From assembly GCF_900890425.1 (NCBI RefSeq), contig NZ_CAAHFG010000001.1:4154001-4218000 (forward strand): a DNA stretch of 64,000 nucleotides. Reading direction: 5' to 3'. Below are positions 1 through 10,200 of the stretch, in pieces. The DNA comes from Pontiella desulfatans. Its GTDB lineage: Bacteria > Verrucomicrobiota > Kiritimatiellia > Kiritimatiellales > Pontiellaceae. Below the pieces are notes generated by a model. That model was not told the origin of the DNA, ran no database searches, and was given only the letters and a program-made list of their open reading frames with translations. A program made the translations under genes and the position numbers. Position 1 is the first letter of the stretch. The number at the start of each line of letters is the position of its first letter.

Positions 1-875
1 CCCCAGAGGCGGATGAGGCTGGTAATCAGGCCGCAGCCGAAACCGAAGATCCAGGCGCCCTTGTGGGTCATGGGCGAGGTGACCATGTCGGTCGCCATGA
101 AGAAGGCGCCAAGCAGCAGGCCGCCGGAAAAAACGTGGACGAACGGCGAGTGGTAGACTTCGGGCTGCACGACATGCGCGATGCCCGTGAAGACGAAGAC
201 CGTGCCGATGAAGGCCAGCGGAACCTCCCACTTGATCAGCTTGAAATAGAGCAGGATGGCACCGCCGATGATAAGCGCGATGGCGGAGGTTTCGCCCAGA
301 CAGCCGCCGACGTTGCCGAGCAGCATGTCCTTCACGAAGGTTTCGCCGGGCGCAAGGCCGAGCGGCGTGGCGGCGGTGACGCCGTCGATGGCCCAGTGGC
401 CGAGCTCGGGCTTGTCCCAGGTGGTCATGATGCCCGGGAAGCCGATCAGCAGGCCGACGCGCGCCACCAGCACGGGGTTGAACGGGTTGTAGCCGAGGCC
501 TCCGTAGAGTTGCTTGCCGAGGATCATGGCGAGGATGCCGCCGAGCAGGCAGATCCACCACGGCGCACCTGCGTTAAGGTTCATGCCGAGCAGGATGCCC
601 GAAAGGATGGCCGAGCCGTCCTTCCAGGTGGAGCTGCGCTTCATCAGCTTGTTCCAGCCCTCTTCCGCCAGCACGCAGGAAAACACGCAAAGCGCGAGAA
701 CCTCCAGCGCCGCAAAGCCGAAGAAGAGCACCGCCGCGATGCAGGCGGGCAGCATGGCGGCCACGACGGTGAACATGATGCGACCGATCGTGGGCTTGTC
801 GCGCATGTGCGGCGAGTTGCTGACGATCAGTTTTGCCGGATCCGGCAAGCGAATGGATTGAGTTTCTTCAGACAT
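1..875 (-). CDS. rnfD: RnfD, ion-translocating ferredoxin:NAD oxidoreductase subunit D (partial, 3' end outside window)
   Basis: Membrane subunit of the Rnf complex, which couples ferredoxin-NAD electron transfer to Na+ or H+ pumping. I read it on the minus strand from an ATG at 875 (MSEETQSIRLPD) without a stop to the window edge, about 291 codons. Multiple hydrophobic segments are visible. The motif ATDMVTSPMT near residue 260 matches the family's covalent FMN attachment site, where the threonine carries FMN. It starts 4 bp after rnfC ends, so it is translated from the same transcript. rnfG and rnfE probably follow beyond the left edge. Confidence 0.93.
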   Translation of the reverse strand, partial: MSEETQSIRLPDPAKLIVSNSPHMRDKPTIGRIMFTVVAAMLPACIAAVLFFGFAALEVLALCVFSCVLAEEGWNKLMKRSSTWKDGSAILSGILLGMNLNAGAPWWICLLGGILAMILGKQLYGGLGYNPFNPVLVARVGLLIGFPGIMTTWDKPELGHWAIDGVTAATPLGLAPGETFVKDMLLGNVGGCLGETSAIALIIGGAILLYFKLIKWEVPLAFIGTVFVFTGIAHVVQPEVYHSPFVHVFSGGLLLGAFFMATDMVTSPMTHKGAWIFGFGCGLITSLIRLW

Positions 876-879
876 AAAA

Positions 880-2208
880 TTAACCCTTCTTCCGGAGGCC
901 GGCCTGGATTTCGACCTTGGCGCGCTTGAAGTGCTGGTTGAGCGGACGGTGCGACGGGCAGGAATAGCTGCACGAACCGCACTCGATGCAGGCCATGACA
1001 TTCAGTTTTTCCGCCCAATCGAACCGCTTGTTTTCAACGGCCTGGCTAATGGTGGCGGGCAGGATGTCCATCGGGCAGCAGTCGACGCAGCGGCCGCACC
1101 GGATGCACGGCTCGGAGGTGTATTGCGAAACCTCGTCGTTGGCGATCAGCAGCACCCCCGAGGTGTTTTTCATGATCGTCACGCCGAGCGTACTCTGTGC
1201 AATCCCCATCATGGGGCCGCCAAGCAGCAGCTTGGCCGGCTGTTCGGAAATCCCGCCGGCGAGTTCAAGCACCTTATCGATCGGTGTGCCGATGCGCAGC
1301 TTGAAGTTGCCGGGATCGACCAGCGGTTTTCCGGTGACGGTGGTGATGCGCTCGATGGAGGGAATTCCCTTGATAACCGCATCGGCGACCGCCGCGGCGG
1401 AGGCGACGTTCTGCACGACGCAGCCGACATCCATCGGCAGCTTGCCCGGAGGCACCTCGCGGCCGGTGATGGCATAGATGAGTTGTTTCTCGGCGCCTTG
1501 CGGATAGTTGACGGGCAGTGCCGCCACCTTGACGTTGTATTTACCCGCCACCTGGTTCAACGCCTCGATGGCGTCGGGCTTATTGTTTTCAACGCCGACG
1601 ACGGCGGAGTCGAGGCCGAGGATGCGGGCAATGATGGCCGCGCCCAGCACGACGTCCTCCGCGTTCTCGAGCATTAGGCGGTGGTCGGCGGTTAGATAGG
1701 GTTCGCACTCGGCGCCGTTAAGGATGAGTGTATCGATCTTTTTGCCTTCCGGCGGGGAAAGCTTGACGTGCGCCGGGAAGCCCGCACCGCCCATGCCGAC
1801 GATGCCCGCATCCCAGACGCGTTGCTTGAGTTCGGCGGGATCGGTGCTTTTCCAATCGGCAATGGGTTCGAAGGGGCTGGCCCACTCGTCTTCGCCGTCG
1901 GCCGCGATTTCGATGCAGGGAACATGGATGCCGGTGGGGCCAGGCACCTTGTCGATGGCCTTGATGGTGCCGGAGGTCGGCGCATGCAGCGGCACGGAAA
2001 CAAAGCCGCCAGCCTTACAGAGCAATTGCCCTTTCTTGACTTCATCGCCCTTCTTGACGAGCAGCTCGGGCGGCGCGCCGATGTTCTGGTGCATGATGAC
2101 CTTGTAGGAATCAAACAGCGGGGCTTCCTGGATCGGCTTGTGGGCCGAAAGCGCCTTGGAATCGTTGGGGTGGACGCCCCCTTTGAACTTGCGTGGCTTA
2201 TCGCTCAT
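880..2208 (-). CDS. rnfC: RnfC, peripheral NADH-binding and iron-sulfur subunit of Rnf
   Basis: 442 aa. Peripheral subunit thought to exchange electrons with NAD(H). The N-terminal half carries the glycine-rich stretch GMGGAGFPAHVKLSP of the Complex1_51K-like domain. The C-terminal part has two 4Fe-4S sites, CIRCGRCVDCCP and CIECGSCSYSCP. Length is typical for short RnfC proteins without the long C-terminal tail of E. coli RsxC. The start ATG overlaps the rnfB stop by 4 bp, which fixes the start and implies translational coupling. Order A-B-C-D is that of the rnfABCDGE operon. Confidence 0.95.
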   Translation of the reverse strand: MSDKPRKFKGGVHPNDSKALSAHKPIQEAPLFDSYKVIMHQNIGAPPELLVKKGDEVKKGQLLCKAGGFVSVPLHAPTSGTIKAIDKVPGPTGIHVPCIEIAADGEDEWASPFEPIADWKSTDPAELKQRVWDAGIVGMGGAGFPAHVKLSPPEGKKIDTLILNGAECEPYLTADHRLMLENAEDVVLGAAIIARILGLDSAVVGVENNKPDAIEALNQVAGKYNVKVAALPVNYPQGAEKQLIYAITGREVPPGKLPMDVGCVVQNVASAAAVADAVIKGIPSIERITTVTGKPLVDPGNFKLRIGTPIDKVLELAGGISEQPAKLLLGGPMMGIAQSTLGVTIMKNTSGVLLIANDEVSQYTSEPCIRCGRCVDCCPMDILPATISQAVENKRFDWAEKLNVMACIECGSCSYSCPSHRPLNQHFKRAKVEIQAGLRKKG

Positions 2209-3032
2209 TTGGAAGCTCCTTCTTTCGCGTAGGCCCCGGCGGCGTGCTGCGAATCGATGCGCAACGCGGTGGTCGGGCAGGCGGCGGCCTCGACCAGCTC
2301 GGTGGCGGGCGGGTTTTCATAGTTGGTGCGGATGAGGAAGCCATCGACCAGCATGTGCTCTTCCTCGCCGGAGGCCTTGACGCATTTGCGGCAGCCGATG
2401 CAGGCCGTCTGGCAGACCGCGCGCTTGGCCGCGCCCTTTTCGGGCGAGTTGCAGTAGACGTGCACTTCGGTGGCGGCCGGCACCATTAGAATTAGATCCT
2501 TCGGGCAGGCGGCCACGCAGTTTTCGCAGCCGACGCAGAGTTCCTTGTGGACGATGGCGAGACCGTCGTTGATTTCGATGGCGCCGAACGGGCAGGCATC
2601 GGCGCAGGAGCCGAAGCCGAGGCAACCATAGTCGCACCCCTTGGCGCCGCCCGCCACCAGCACGGCCGAACGGCAATCGCGTACGCCGTTATAGAGGGAG
2701 CGGACGGTGTTCTTGATGTCGCCGCTGCAGCGGACGAGCGCCACTTTCTTTTCCTTTTCCTCGGCGGAGATGCCCAGATAGCCGGCAATGGCGGTGACGT
2801 CTTCGGGGGAACAGACGGGGCATTGGTCGGGCGTGGCATCGTGGGCAACGACGGCCTTGGCGAAGTCGGCGCAACCGGCGAAGCCGCAGCCGCCGCAGTT
2901 CGCGCCCGGCAAAAGTTCGCCGACCCCTTCGATCCGCTCGTCGATCTCGACCGCGAATACCTTCGCGACCACTCCGATAATTACGCCCAGCAAAACACCA
3001 AGCAAGCCAACGGCAATAATTGCAGTCATCAT
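2205..3032 (-). CDS. rnfB: RnfB, ferredoxin-type electron-input subunit of Rnf
   Basis: 275 aa. One N-terminal membrane helix (residues 3-25) is followed by the Fe4S domain GANCGGCGFAGCADF (cysteines about 46, 49, 54) and a later CPVC. Then come ferredoxin-type clusters CLGFGSCADACP and CVGCENCVAACP and further CxxCRKC motifs. The family accepts electrons from reduced ferredoxin and passes them to the membrane flavins. The gene sits between rnfA (12 bp upstream) and rnfC (4-bp overlap). It is somewhat longer than the proteobacterial protein because of extra C-terminal clusters. Confidence 0.95.
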   Translation of the reverse strand: MMTAIIAVGLLGVLLGVIIGVVAKVFAVEIDERIEGVGELLPGANCGGCGFAGCADFAKAVVAHDATPDQCPVCSPEDVTAIAGYLGISAEEKEKKVALVRCSGDIKNTVRSLYNGVRDCRSAVLVAGGAKGCDYGCLGFGSCADACPFGAIEINDGLAIVHKELCVGCENCVAACPKDLILMVPAATEVHVYCNSPEKGAAKRAVCQTACIGCRKCVKASGEEEHMLVDGFLIRTNYENPPATELVEAAACPTTALRIDSQHAAGAYAKEGASK

Positions 3033-3044
3033 AATCCTATATCC

Positions 3045-3638
3045 TTAAACGAGCCCGGAGAAACCGAGGAATGCCATGGCGAGGATGCCGGCGGTGACGA
3101 GCGAGATCGCCGTGCCTTCGAACGCTTCGGGGACGTCGGCGAGGTCGAGTTTTTCGCGGAGGCTGGAGAAGAGGATGAGCGCCAGCGCAAAACCGAGCGC
3201 GGAACAGAAGCCATAGATGGTGGCGCCGTACCAGGTGGCCTGGATCGATTCCGGCGCCGACTTGGCGTTGAGCACCACGCAGCCGAGCACGGCGCAGTTG
3301 GTGGTGATTAGCGGCAGGAAGATGCCGAGGCTTTCATAAAGCTTGGCGCTCAGCTTCTGCAGCATGATTTCCACCAGCTGCACCAGCGAGGCGATCACCA
3401 CGATGAAAACGAGCGTCTGCAGGAATTCGAGCTTCATCGGAACCAGCAGAAACGTGTTGATCAGCGAACTGACCAGCGAGGCCAGCGTCATGACGAAGAT
3501 CACCGCGCCCGACATGCCCAGGGCCGTGTCCAGTTTTTTTGAAACCCCTAGAAATGGACAAATCCCCAAAAACTTCGACAAAACGAAGTTGTTTACCAGG
3601 ATTGCCCCCACCGTGATTACGAGGAACTCGCTAAGCAT
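3045..3638 (-). CDS. rnfA: RnfA, integral membrane subunit of Rnf
   Basis: 197 aa, about six transmembrane helices. It contains the conserved N-terminal NNFVLSKFLGICPF and the internal ITTNCAVLG, both signatures of RnfA/RnfE/NqrD-E proteins, where paired cysteines bind an intramembrane iron-sulfur centre. Position as first gene of the operon favours RnfA over RnfE. An AT-rich stretch upstream on the minus strand could hold the operon promoter. Confidence 0.93.
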   Translation of the reverse strand: MLSEFLVITVGAILVNNFVLSKFLGICPFLGVSKKLDTALGMSGAVIFVMTLASLVSSLINTFLLVPMKLEFLQTLVFIVVIASLVQLVEIMLQKLSAKLYESLGIFLPLITTNCAVLGCVVLNAKSAPESIQATWYGATIYGFCSALGFALALILFSSLREKLDLADVPEAFEGTAISLVTAGILAMAFLGFSGLV

Positions 3639-3679
3639 AATCTGAATCTTCCCCTATTGGTTTTTGCACAAAGGCATGG

Positions 3680-3707
3680 ATAATACCTATGCGAACGGCA
3701 TCCGCAA
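3680..3707 (-). promoter_or_regulatory. Candidate sigma-70 promoter for rnfABCD
   Basis: Reading the minus strand there is a TTGCGG (-35-like), a 16-bp spacer and TATTAT (-10-like), about 40 bp ahead of the rnfA start codon. The -35 match is mediocre, so this is a sequence-pattern suggestion only. Confidence 0.35.
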
Positions 3708-3858
3708 CCCCGTTTCCCGATGCCGCCCCTATTTAGAATGGGTTTAAACTAGCCACCTGAATCGAGCGATTTATATCGATTCCCCGATGTCGTTATCTTC
3801 TTTCAAGAAGTCTCGTTACCATGAAAACGTTAACATGTAATATTTCCGAGAAAACCGT

Positions 3859-3887
3859 TTGAATATGTTTGGCGCTTCGAATATATA
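3859..3887 (+). promoter_or_regulatory. Candidate sigma-70 promoter for the ribbon-helix-helix gene
   Basis: TTGAAT, 17-bp spacer, TATATA on the plus strand, about 30 bp before the start of the small gene at 3918. It is a good match in a locally AT-rich stretch. Confidence 0.45.
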
Positions 3888-3917
3888 TTTTCGCTCAACA
3901 AAACCACGAGGAGAACC

Positions 3918-4097
3918 ATGGCAACCAACCCAATAGGAAAAGGCACCAAGACCATTGGAATCAACATGAACGCCAAGATGGCGGACGACCTGACCGACCG
4001 TGCGGAGTCGATGCACCTCTCGGTCAGCAAATATTGCAAGATTATCCTTCAGCAGTGGATCGACTCGGGCAAGAAGCTCAACCTAACCGAAAGATAG
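3918..4097 (+). CDS. Small ribbon-helix-helix-like protein
   Basis: 59 aa, starting MATNPIGKGTKTIGINMNAK. A gaggag ribosome-binding site precedes the ATG by about 7 bases. The pattern is a basic beta-strand-like segment (TKTIGINM), then helix (MADDLTDRAESMH) and helix (SVSKYCKIILQQWIDSGKKL). This is the layout of Arc/MetJ-type DNA-binding antitoxins and small regulators. No toxin gene is adjacent, so it may act alone. It has its own promoter-like upstream sequence and a terminator directly after it. The function beyond DNA binding is unknown. Confidence 0.7.
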   Translation: MATNPIGKGTKTIGINMNAKMADDLTDRAESMHLSVSKYCKIILQQWIDSGKKLNLTER

Positions 4098-4118
4098 GTT
4101 CGGCGGAATGCCAGTCCA

Positions 4119-5351
4119 CTAGCCGGCCTCTGCGAGGTCGGCTTTTTTTAGGTAGGCACGCAGGCCCAACGTATTGCCGACCAGGGTGAAAATGCACATC
4201 ACCAGCGCCGCCAGCAGGAAGGTGTTGCGGTAGGCATACTCCTTCGGAATCATGAGGATCAGTGCCACGGAAAGCGCCCCTTTAAGGCCGCCGAGGTTAA
4301 GGACATGCAGCCACGACACGGGCAGCCTGATCCGCAGCAGGCGGAACAGCAGGCCAAACCCGTAGACCACCACACTTCGCGCCACCAGCAGCGAGACCAG
4401 GGAAACGATCAGCAGCCGCCATGCAACTTCGTTGGAATGCGCACCGATCTCGGCGCCGAGCATGAAGAAAAGGATGGCGTTGGCGAGCTCGCCCAGGAAA
4501 TCCCAGAAGCCCCGGTAGAACTCCCGTTCCATATGCTTCGGCATTTCCTCTTGCGGATAGCGGGCGCTGACGATCTTCATGGCGAGTGTCGCCGCCATCA
4601 CGGCGATCACCCCGGAAATATCGAGCCAGGCCTGCGCCGCGCAAAATACGAGATAGATGAACAACAACGGCATGAGCGGCGCAATGAAGTGGTCTTTCAA
4701 GACCTTCCAGCGGTGCAGCAGGATCATGCAGCCCCAGCCTCCGGCGATGCCGATGAGCGTGGCCCCCGCCACTGCGAGCACAAAATAAACCAAGCCTTGC
4801 CGAAAGATCAGTTCGTGGCCATGGATCACCCGCTCGAATAAAAGCGAGAACAGGATCACCGCGGTGGCATCGTTCAGCAGGGACTCGCCCTCGACCAGCA
4901 TCTTGAGTTTTTCCGGAACGGGAAACACCTTGAAGATGGCGACCACCGCCACCGGATCGGTGGCCGACATGATGGCGCTGAAAAACAGGATGTCGATCCA
5001 CGGAAGATTGGAAAAGAGGCGGATCGGCACCGCCATGACAAACATGCTCGCCAGAATGCCCACCGTTGCCAACAGGGCCGAGGGCAGCGCCACCTCCCGC
5101 GCAACCTTGAGCACCAAATGGCGCGATGAATCGAAGATCAGCACCGGCAGGAAGATGTAGAGGATGACGTCCGGCGTCAGGTGGATCCAGGGCAAATCGG
5201 TCAGGGTGAACTTTTGCAGGATTCCATAGCCCATGCCGAAGAGCACCACCCACCCGACATAGGGCAAGGGCGAGTTGCGGAAATAGTGGGCAATCGCGCA
5301 AAGCCCGATGAGAAACAGACAGATAAAAACCAATCCCTGAACCACGTCCAT
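4119..5351 (-). CDS. Na+/H+ antiporter, CPA1 family
   Basis: 410 aa with about 11-12 hydrophobic helices. The family motifs SATDPVAVVAIF and EGESLLNDATAVILF are present. They contain the Asp pair (in TDP and ND) that binds and exchanges the cation in CPA1 (NhaP/NHE) proteins. It probably exchanges cytoplasmic Na+ for H+, which fits an organism with an ion-pumping Rnf complex and a salty habitat. The C-terminal cytoplasmic tail is very short. The gene lies 22 bp from the stop of the acyltransferase gene upstream on the same strand, so the two may be cotranscribed. Confidence 0.88.
   Translation of the reverse strand: MDVVQGLVFICLFLIGLCAIAHYFRNSPLPYVGWVVLFGMGYGILQKFTLTDLPWIHLTPDVILYIFLPVLIFDSSRHLVLKVAREVALPSALLATVGILASMFVMAVPIRLFSNLPWIDILFFSAIMSATDPVAVVAIFKVFPVPEKLKMLVEGESLLNDATAVILFSLLFERVIHGHELIFRQGLVYFVLAVAGATLIGIAGGWGCMILLHRWKVLKDHFIAPLMPLLFIYLVFCAAQAWLDISGVIAVMAATLAMKIVSARYPQEEMPKHMEREFYRGFWDFLGELANAILFFMLGAEIGAHSNEVAWRLLIVSLVSLLVARSVVVYGFGLLFRLLRIRLPVSWLHVLNLGGLKGALSVALILMIPKEYAYRNTFLLAALVMCIFTLVGNTLGLRAYLKKADLAEAG
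4121..4149 (+). terminator. Intrinsic terminator after the ribbon-helix-helix gene
   Basis: 8-bp stem agccggcc / ggtcggct (one G-T pair) with a 7-base loop, followed by a T7 run. It overlaps the last codons of the convergent antiporter gene. Confidence 0.75.
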
Positions 5352-5373
5352 ATCGGTCTCCTCCGACCTACGG

Positions 5374-6270
5374 TCAATCCTTCAGGCGCTCCTTGCCCGA
5401 TTGGCCTTCGAGCTGCACCGTTTTCCAGCGCCGATGCATCCAGATCCATTGCTCGGGCGCCACGCAGATCGCATCTTCGATCACCTTGGTATAGAGCTGG
5501 GTGGCCGCGTGGATCGTTTCCGGCTGGCGATCTTCCGGCGGGTCCAGCGGCGGATGAACCTTGAGCCGGAAACCGCCGTCCGGCTTGCGATAGATAAATA
5601 CCGGAACCACCGGGGCCTGCGACTGTGCCGCCATGTAGGCCAGGCCCGGCGACGTGCAGGCCGGCTTGCCGAAAAAATCCACGAACACCCCGGAGTCGCG
5701 CGTCATGTTCTGGTCGATGATCATACCCACCGCCTCGTTCCGCCTCAACGCCTTGAGGCAGTCGCGATAGGCATGATCGGTGGCAAGAAAACTCAGCCCC
5801 TCATGCGTCCGCAGCTTTCCGACCACCTCGTTGACGGCCTCGTTCTTGATGCGCTTGACGATCACGCTGAGTTTATAGCCGAGGGCGGCGGTGGCCATGG
5901 GCATCAGCTCGAAATTGCCGATGTGGGCCGTGAGGGCCAGCACACCCTTACCCCGCTCGCGCGCCGTTTCAACATGCTCCAAACCATCCACCTCGACCGC
6001 CGCCTTTACAGCCTCAAGCCCGCGCATGGAATACCACATCATTTCCAGGAAATGGACCCCTTGAAGCCGATACATCGTGTTGATGGTTTTTTTGCACTCG
6101 GCCGGCGACAGCTCCGGAATCGACCGCTCCAACGCCTCGAAGGCATCCTCGCGATGGTGGCGGAGCACCCGGCCGAAAACAAAGCCCACAAAGCGGCCCA
6201 GGCCCCGCGCAGCGGACAATGGACAAATGGAAACAAATTTGAGCAGGCCTGTGAGTATCGCTTTGATCAT
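5374..6270 (-). CDS. Lysophospholipid / lipid A acyltransferase (LpxL/HtrB-like)
   Basis: 298 aa from the ATG at 6270 (MIKAILTGLLKFVSICPL), with an N-terminal hydrophobic segment. The acyltransferase motif HIGNFE (H116, E121) matches the HX4(D/E) catalytic pair of late lipid A acyltransferases. IIDQNMTRDSGVFVDFFGKPACTSPG is the typical second block (quoted from two adjacent pieces). It would transfer an acyl chain to the Kdo2-lipid A precursor at the inner membrane. The frame stays open well upstream, but that part crosses the divergent 6-phosphogluconolactonase start and has no family match, so I use 6270. No strong ribosome-binding site precedes this ATG. Confidence 0.85.
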   Translation of the reverse strand: MIKAILTGLLKFVSICPLSAARGLGRFVGFVFGRVLRHHREDAFEALERSIPELSPAECKKTINTMYRLQGVHFLEMMWYSMRGLEAVKAAVEVDGLEHVETARERGKGVLALTAHIGNFELMPMATAALGYKLSVIVKRIKNEAVNEVVGKLRTHEGLSFLATDHAYRDCLKALRRNEAVGMIIDQNMTRDSGVFVDFFGKPACTSPGLAYMAAQSQAPVVPVFIYRKPDGGFRLKVHPPLDPPEDRQPETIHAATQLYTKVIEDAICVAPEQWIWMHRRWKTVQLEGQSGKERLKD

Positions 6271-6331
6271 GCAAGGAGGGTGCAAGATTAAACATCCGGG
6301 CGCAAACGGAAAATGAACGGGAGCCCCCCGC

Positions 6332-6373
6332 AGGCCACGCATCTGACGACGGCCGTGGTCAGATGCGTGGCCT
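6332..6373. repeat. Perfect 16-bp-arm palindrome (extragenic palindrome family)
   Basis: Arms 6332-6347 (AGGCCACGCATCTGAC) and 6358-6373 are perfect reverse complements around GACGGCCGTG. It lies between two divergent genes, so it is not an obvious terminator. A second sequence with an ACGATCGT core lies near 6408-6416. See the other family-like palindromes at 7223, 45158 and 46055. Confidence 0.8.
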
Positions 6374-6505
6374 CTTTTCACGAAGCCGTGCACCAGCCCA
6401 ACCAGATTAACGATCGTCAAATCGTTTTGCAGGGACGGTTCCCGCAGAACAGCCGCAGGAATTATTCGGTGGATTTTCTCGCGGGGGTTGGCCACTATCC
6501 TACCC

Positions 6506-7165
6506 ATGATCACAACACGCACCTTCGACTCGACAGACGCGTTGATTCTCGAAACCGAGGAGCTTCTGCGCAAAACCCTTTCCACCTCCGGCAACCTGAT
6601 GCTAAGCGGCGGCTCCACGCCCTATGTCATCTACAACCGCCTGGCCGCCGCGCCCTGCCCCGTGCATCCGCAACGCAACCTATTCCTGAGCGACGAACGC
6701 ATGGAACCGTTCAGTTCCGAAAAAAACAACGCCCACAACCTGCTTCCCATGCTGCAGGCCCTGGATTGCCACGGCCACTTCCTCCAAGTGGACACCAAGC
6801 TTTCCGTCCGGGCCGCCGCCGACCACTTTGACGAAGGACTCGAGAGAATGAACACTGTGGATCTCGGTTTGCTTGGCATGGGCACCGATGGCCACACCGC
6901 CGGGTTCTCCACCAAAGAACAGGCCAACATGAAAAACGGCCCCCTTGCCCTCTACACCGACCGTCCGGACGGCATGCAGGGCGTCAGCGTGACCCCCGCC
7001 TTCTTAAAACGGGTGGAACGGATCATCCTGCTGGTTACCGGCGAGTCCAAGCGCGCAATCATCAACACCCTGCTCACCCACCCGCAGTCCATCCCCGCCG
7101 GCATCGCGCTGGGGGATCACCCCAACATCGAACTCTGGACGGATATCAGGCCAGAAAAACGCTAA
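6506..7165 (+). CDS. pgl: 6-phosphogluconolactonase (DevB/Pgl family)
   Basis: 219 aa from the ATG at 6506. An in-frame TTG at 6488 is an alternative. It hydrolyses 6-phosphogluconolactone in the oxidative pentose phosphate pathway, in the cytoplasm. Visible family blocks are LSGGSTPYVIYN, LFLSDERMEP and LGMGTDGHTAGFS, in the order of the glucosamine-6-phosphate isomerase/6-PGL fold. Length is slightly short but normal for the DevB type. No zwf or gnd gene is adjacent. Divergent from the acyltransferase gene. Confidence 0.88.
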   Translation: MITTRTFDSTDALILETEELLRKTLSTSGNLMLSGGSTPYVIYNRLAAAPCPVHPQRNLFLSDERMEPFSSEKNNAHNLLPMLQALDCHGHFLQVDTKLSVRAAADHFDEGLERMNTVDLGLLGMGTDGHTAGFSTKEQANMKNGPLALYTDRPDGMQGVSVTPAFLKRVERIILLVTGESKRAIINTLLTHPQSIPAGIALGDHPNIELWTDIRPEKR

Positions 7166-7222
7166 TCGCCATGGATCGACAGGCAACAGTGCAGGGGAAT
7201 CGGCCAGCGGTTTTCGCGAAAA

Positions 7223-7262
7223 GGTGACATCCAAACTGACGATCGTGCAAATGGATGTCACC
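7223..7262. repeat. Palindromic repeat with ACGATCGT core
   Basis: Perfect 11-bp arms GGTGACATCCA / TGGATGTCACC around a centre containing ACGATCGT. It lies between the convergent pgl gene and the large secreted protein gene, so it could double as a transcription stop. The core resembles the palindromes near 45.2 and 46.1 kb. Confidence 0.75.
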
Positions 7263-7282
7263 CTACTTGGTGCGCGCAGCCC

Positions 7283-10200
7283 CTATTGACGTTGGATGGT
7301 GATCGAGTATGGCGTTCCATATTCATCGAGCGTTCCGGAAATGGTATCCCCTTCCACGGTGCCTTCCAGGTTTAGGCCATTATAGAACGTCATTTGCAAC
7401 GCATTTCCGGTGAGGGTGTAGGTTCCTCCCCCGCTATCGCTGTCCGACCAAAAGTCGAAGTAGCCATCGGAATAGAATTCAATGTTCAAGTATTCCCCGG
7501 GATCAAGGGGCGATCCATCGAAGGTTTCCACCGACCAATAGCCTTCAACCGTCGGCGGCTCCACCCGTTCGACATCGACGCGGTAGAAGCCGATCGACTC
7601 GACCCCGTGGACGGTGTCGGTGAAGCTGTTGGCGGGATAGGCCAGGCCGGTCTGAAGCGTGCGGAACGCTCCGCCGGCGGAGGGGGCCCACTTGACGCTG
7701 TAGGAGCGATCGGGCACCGAGATCCATTCGACCACGAAGCCGGCGGCATCGGGCTCGACCCCGGTAACCGCGAAATACGAGCCGCCATCGCGGGGATCGG
7801 TGCCGGCGATGAATTCGCTGATATTGTCCTGTCCGTCGCCATCGCCGTCGCCGGTGGCGGCGGCGGAATAATCGACGAAATACATGCCTTCCCAATCGTC
7901 CGGCAGGCCGTCGGCATCGAGGTCGTTGCCGCCGGGCATGCGGGCGAGGACGCGGTAGTAGCCCTGCGAGGCCGCGGCATGGACGGTGTCGGTATAGCTA
8001 CCCTGCGGGAAGTGAATGCCCGTGGCCAGCAGCTGGAAGGGTTCGTCCAACGCGGGGGTCCAATGAACGTCGTAGACGCGCTCCTCTTCCGATTGCCACG
8101 AAATGACGATGCCCGACACCACACCCGTTGCCGGCGCATAGGCCGCCTTGAAGAAGGAGGCACCGTTGGTGGGATTGGAACCACTGAGGAACTCTTCGCC
8201 GGTGGTCTGTCCATCGCCGTCGCCGTCGGCATCGGCCATGGCATTGGTCGGGTTGCCGAAGTATTCAAGCTCCCACCCATTGGGAATGCCGTCGTCGTCC
8301 CAATCCGTCGGAGCATCGATCTTCCACAGGTAGGCCATCTTCCGCCCCTCGGTCATGTTCGGCAAGATGCCGCCGAAGGTGGGATCGGGCAGCGTATCCA
8401 TCATGGGCTGGTCCATGATTTGCCAAAATTCGGGCGCCATCGCGCGGGTCAGATAGGTCGGTTGGTAGAGTGCGCCGAGTTGAACCAGCTCGTCGAGCTG
8501 CACTTCGCCCAGATCGTTGGTGACCACGAACTGCACCGGGGCATAGAGGCTGTCCTCGGCCTGCTGGATCCGGGTAAAGGCCTCCACGCGCTCGGTAATG
8601 TTGGATGGATCGTATTCAATGAAGTGCATCAGCATATCGGTTCGCGCCTGGATCAATCCATCGGCGAGCTGCGCGAGATCGATGGCCTCCTGCAGATTGG
8701 TTTTGGCCACGGCCAGCTCCGCCTCGAGGCGCACCGACTGGAGGAACTCCGGATGGTTTTGCTTGAAGACATCGATGGGCAGGTTTTCCGGGGAATAAAC
8801 ATCGTCGCCATCGCGCTGTTCCCAATGCCAGCCCCATCCATAATCCACATATTCACCGAACTCGGCATAGGCATCGGTAATGCAGGCATTCGATACGGCA
8901 ATGGAGGGCGGCACGGGGATTTCCACCTCCAGCAGCCCGTTGGTGTAGATCCAGGCAATATCCTGCGTATTCGAAGCAGTTGCCGAAAACCAAATGTTCG
9001 TGTAGCCCCAAACCGGGAAAACCGCAACCTCAACATTGGATTCCAGCCCCAGCCGTATGGTGGCATCCGCGCCCATCAAATCGAACGGCACCTCGTTGAA
9101 GGCCATCAGCATATACACCGACGAACCGTTCCAGGCCCCCTTCACATAGTCGATGCTGCCATCCAGAGAACCCTGCAGTTGCACCGGGACCCCCGCCCAG
9201 TCGCCGATGGAACCATCCAGGGTAATCGCCGTCTGGGGCACCTCCAGGGGGACGACCATCTTTTCATAATCGATATTGAATTTCTGGGCGTGCAACGTGT
9301 GCAACCAGGAACGGGCGCCCATGAGGATGGCCTTGCCCATCGTCAGGTCGCCAATGTCGGCATGGACCGTTTCATCGACCGGGAAATAGTTGGTCGAGAT
9401 TTCCACCGCCCCCGTCCAGTTGGTCGGGATCGTTTCCAAATCCGCAAAGGATGCGTCGAGGGCCTGCAGGATATTGGTGTACGCAACATCGCTGACGACG
9501 TCGAGCAGCGGCGCCGTATCGAAATCGAAATCGCCGGTCACCACGAAGTTGCCGTTGAGCGTGGTGCCGAACTGTTCGGCAAGGTCGTAGAGATCATCGG
9601 CGCTCGTCAGGTTCAGCAGACGTGACAGAGCGCGGAAGACGCGCGCGGAGTGGTTGGTTGGCTCGGTGGCCAGCACCGTCACAAAGCATTCTTCGATCAG
9701 GTTGAAGCGCGCCGCATCGGGATCGTTGGTGACCGCCATGCCCAGGAGGCTCAACCCCTCTTCCATCGTGTCCGGCACGTTGCCATCGGCCACCAATGGA
9801 TCGAAACCAAGGATATGTTCCTCGATGTTGGAGAAGAGGTCGCCGTCATAGTTGTCGTCGCGCAAGACGCTGGCCACGTTCGTGATGGCATCGGCCGGAT
9901 TGTCGTCCACAATCCTTCTTTCCCAAACGTCGAGCATGCCGTCCTCGTCGCGGTCGGCGTGGATTCGCAGGGGCAGCCATCTTTGGTCGGTGTTTCCCCA
10001 ATCGTCTTCAACCGTCACCACCACGCCATCGTTATAGGGTTCGGTCGGCGTTCCGGAAATCACTCCGTTGGAGGACAGGGTCAACCCGTGCACCACGGGG
10101 CCCGGGACTACGGGAGTAAAGACGATGTCCGGGGCATAGTTCATGGGTTGCCAGCTGGATGGGTGCGTATAGTAGGTTCCATTGCCATTCAGACCGATTT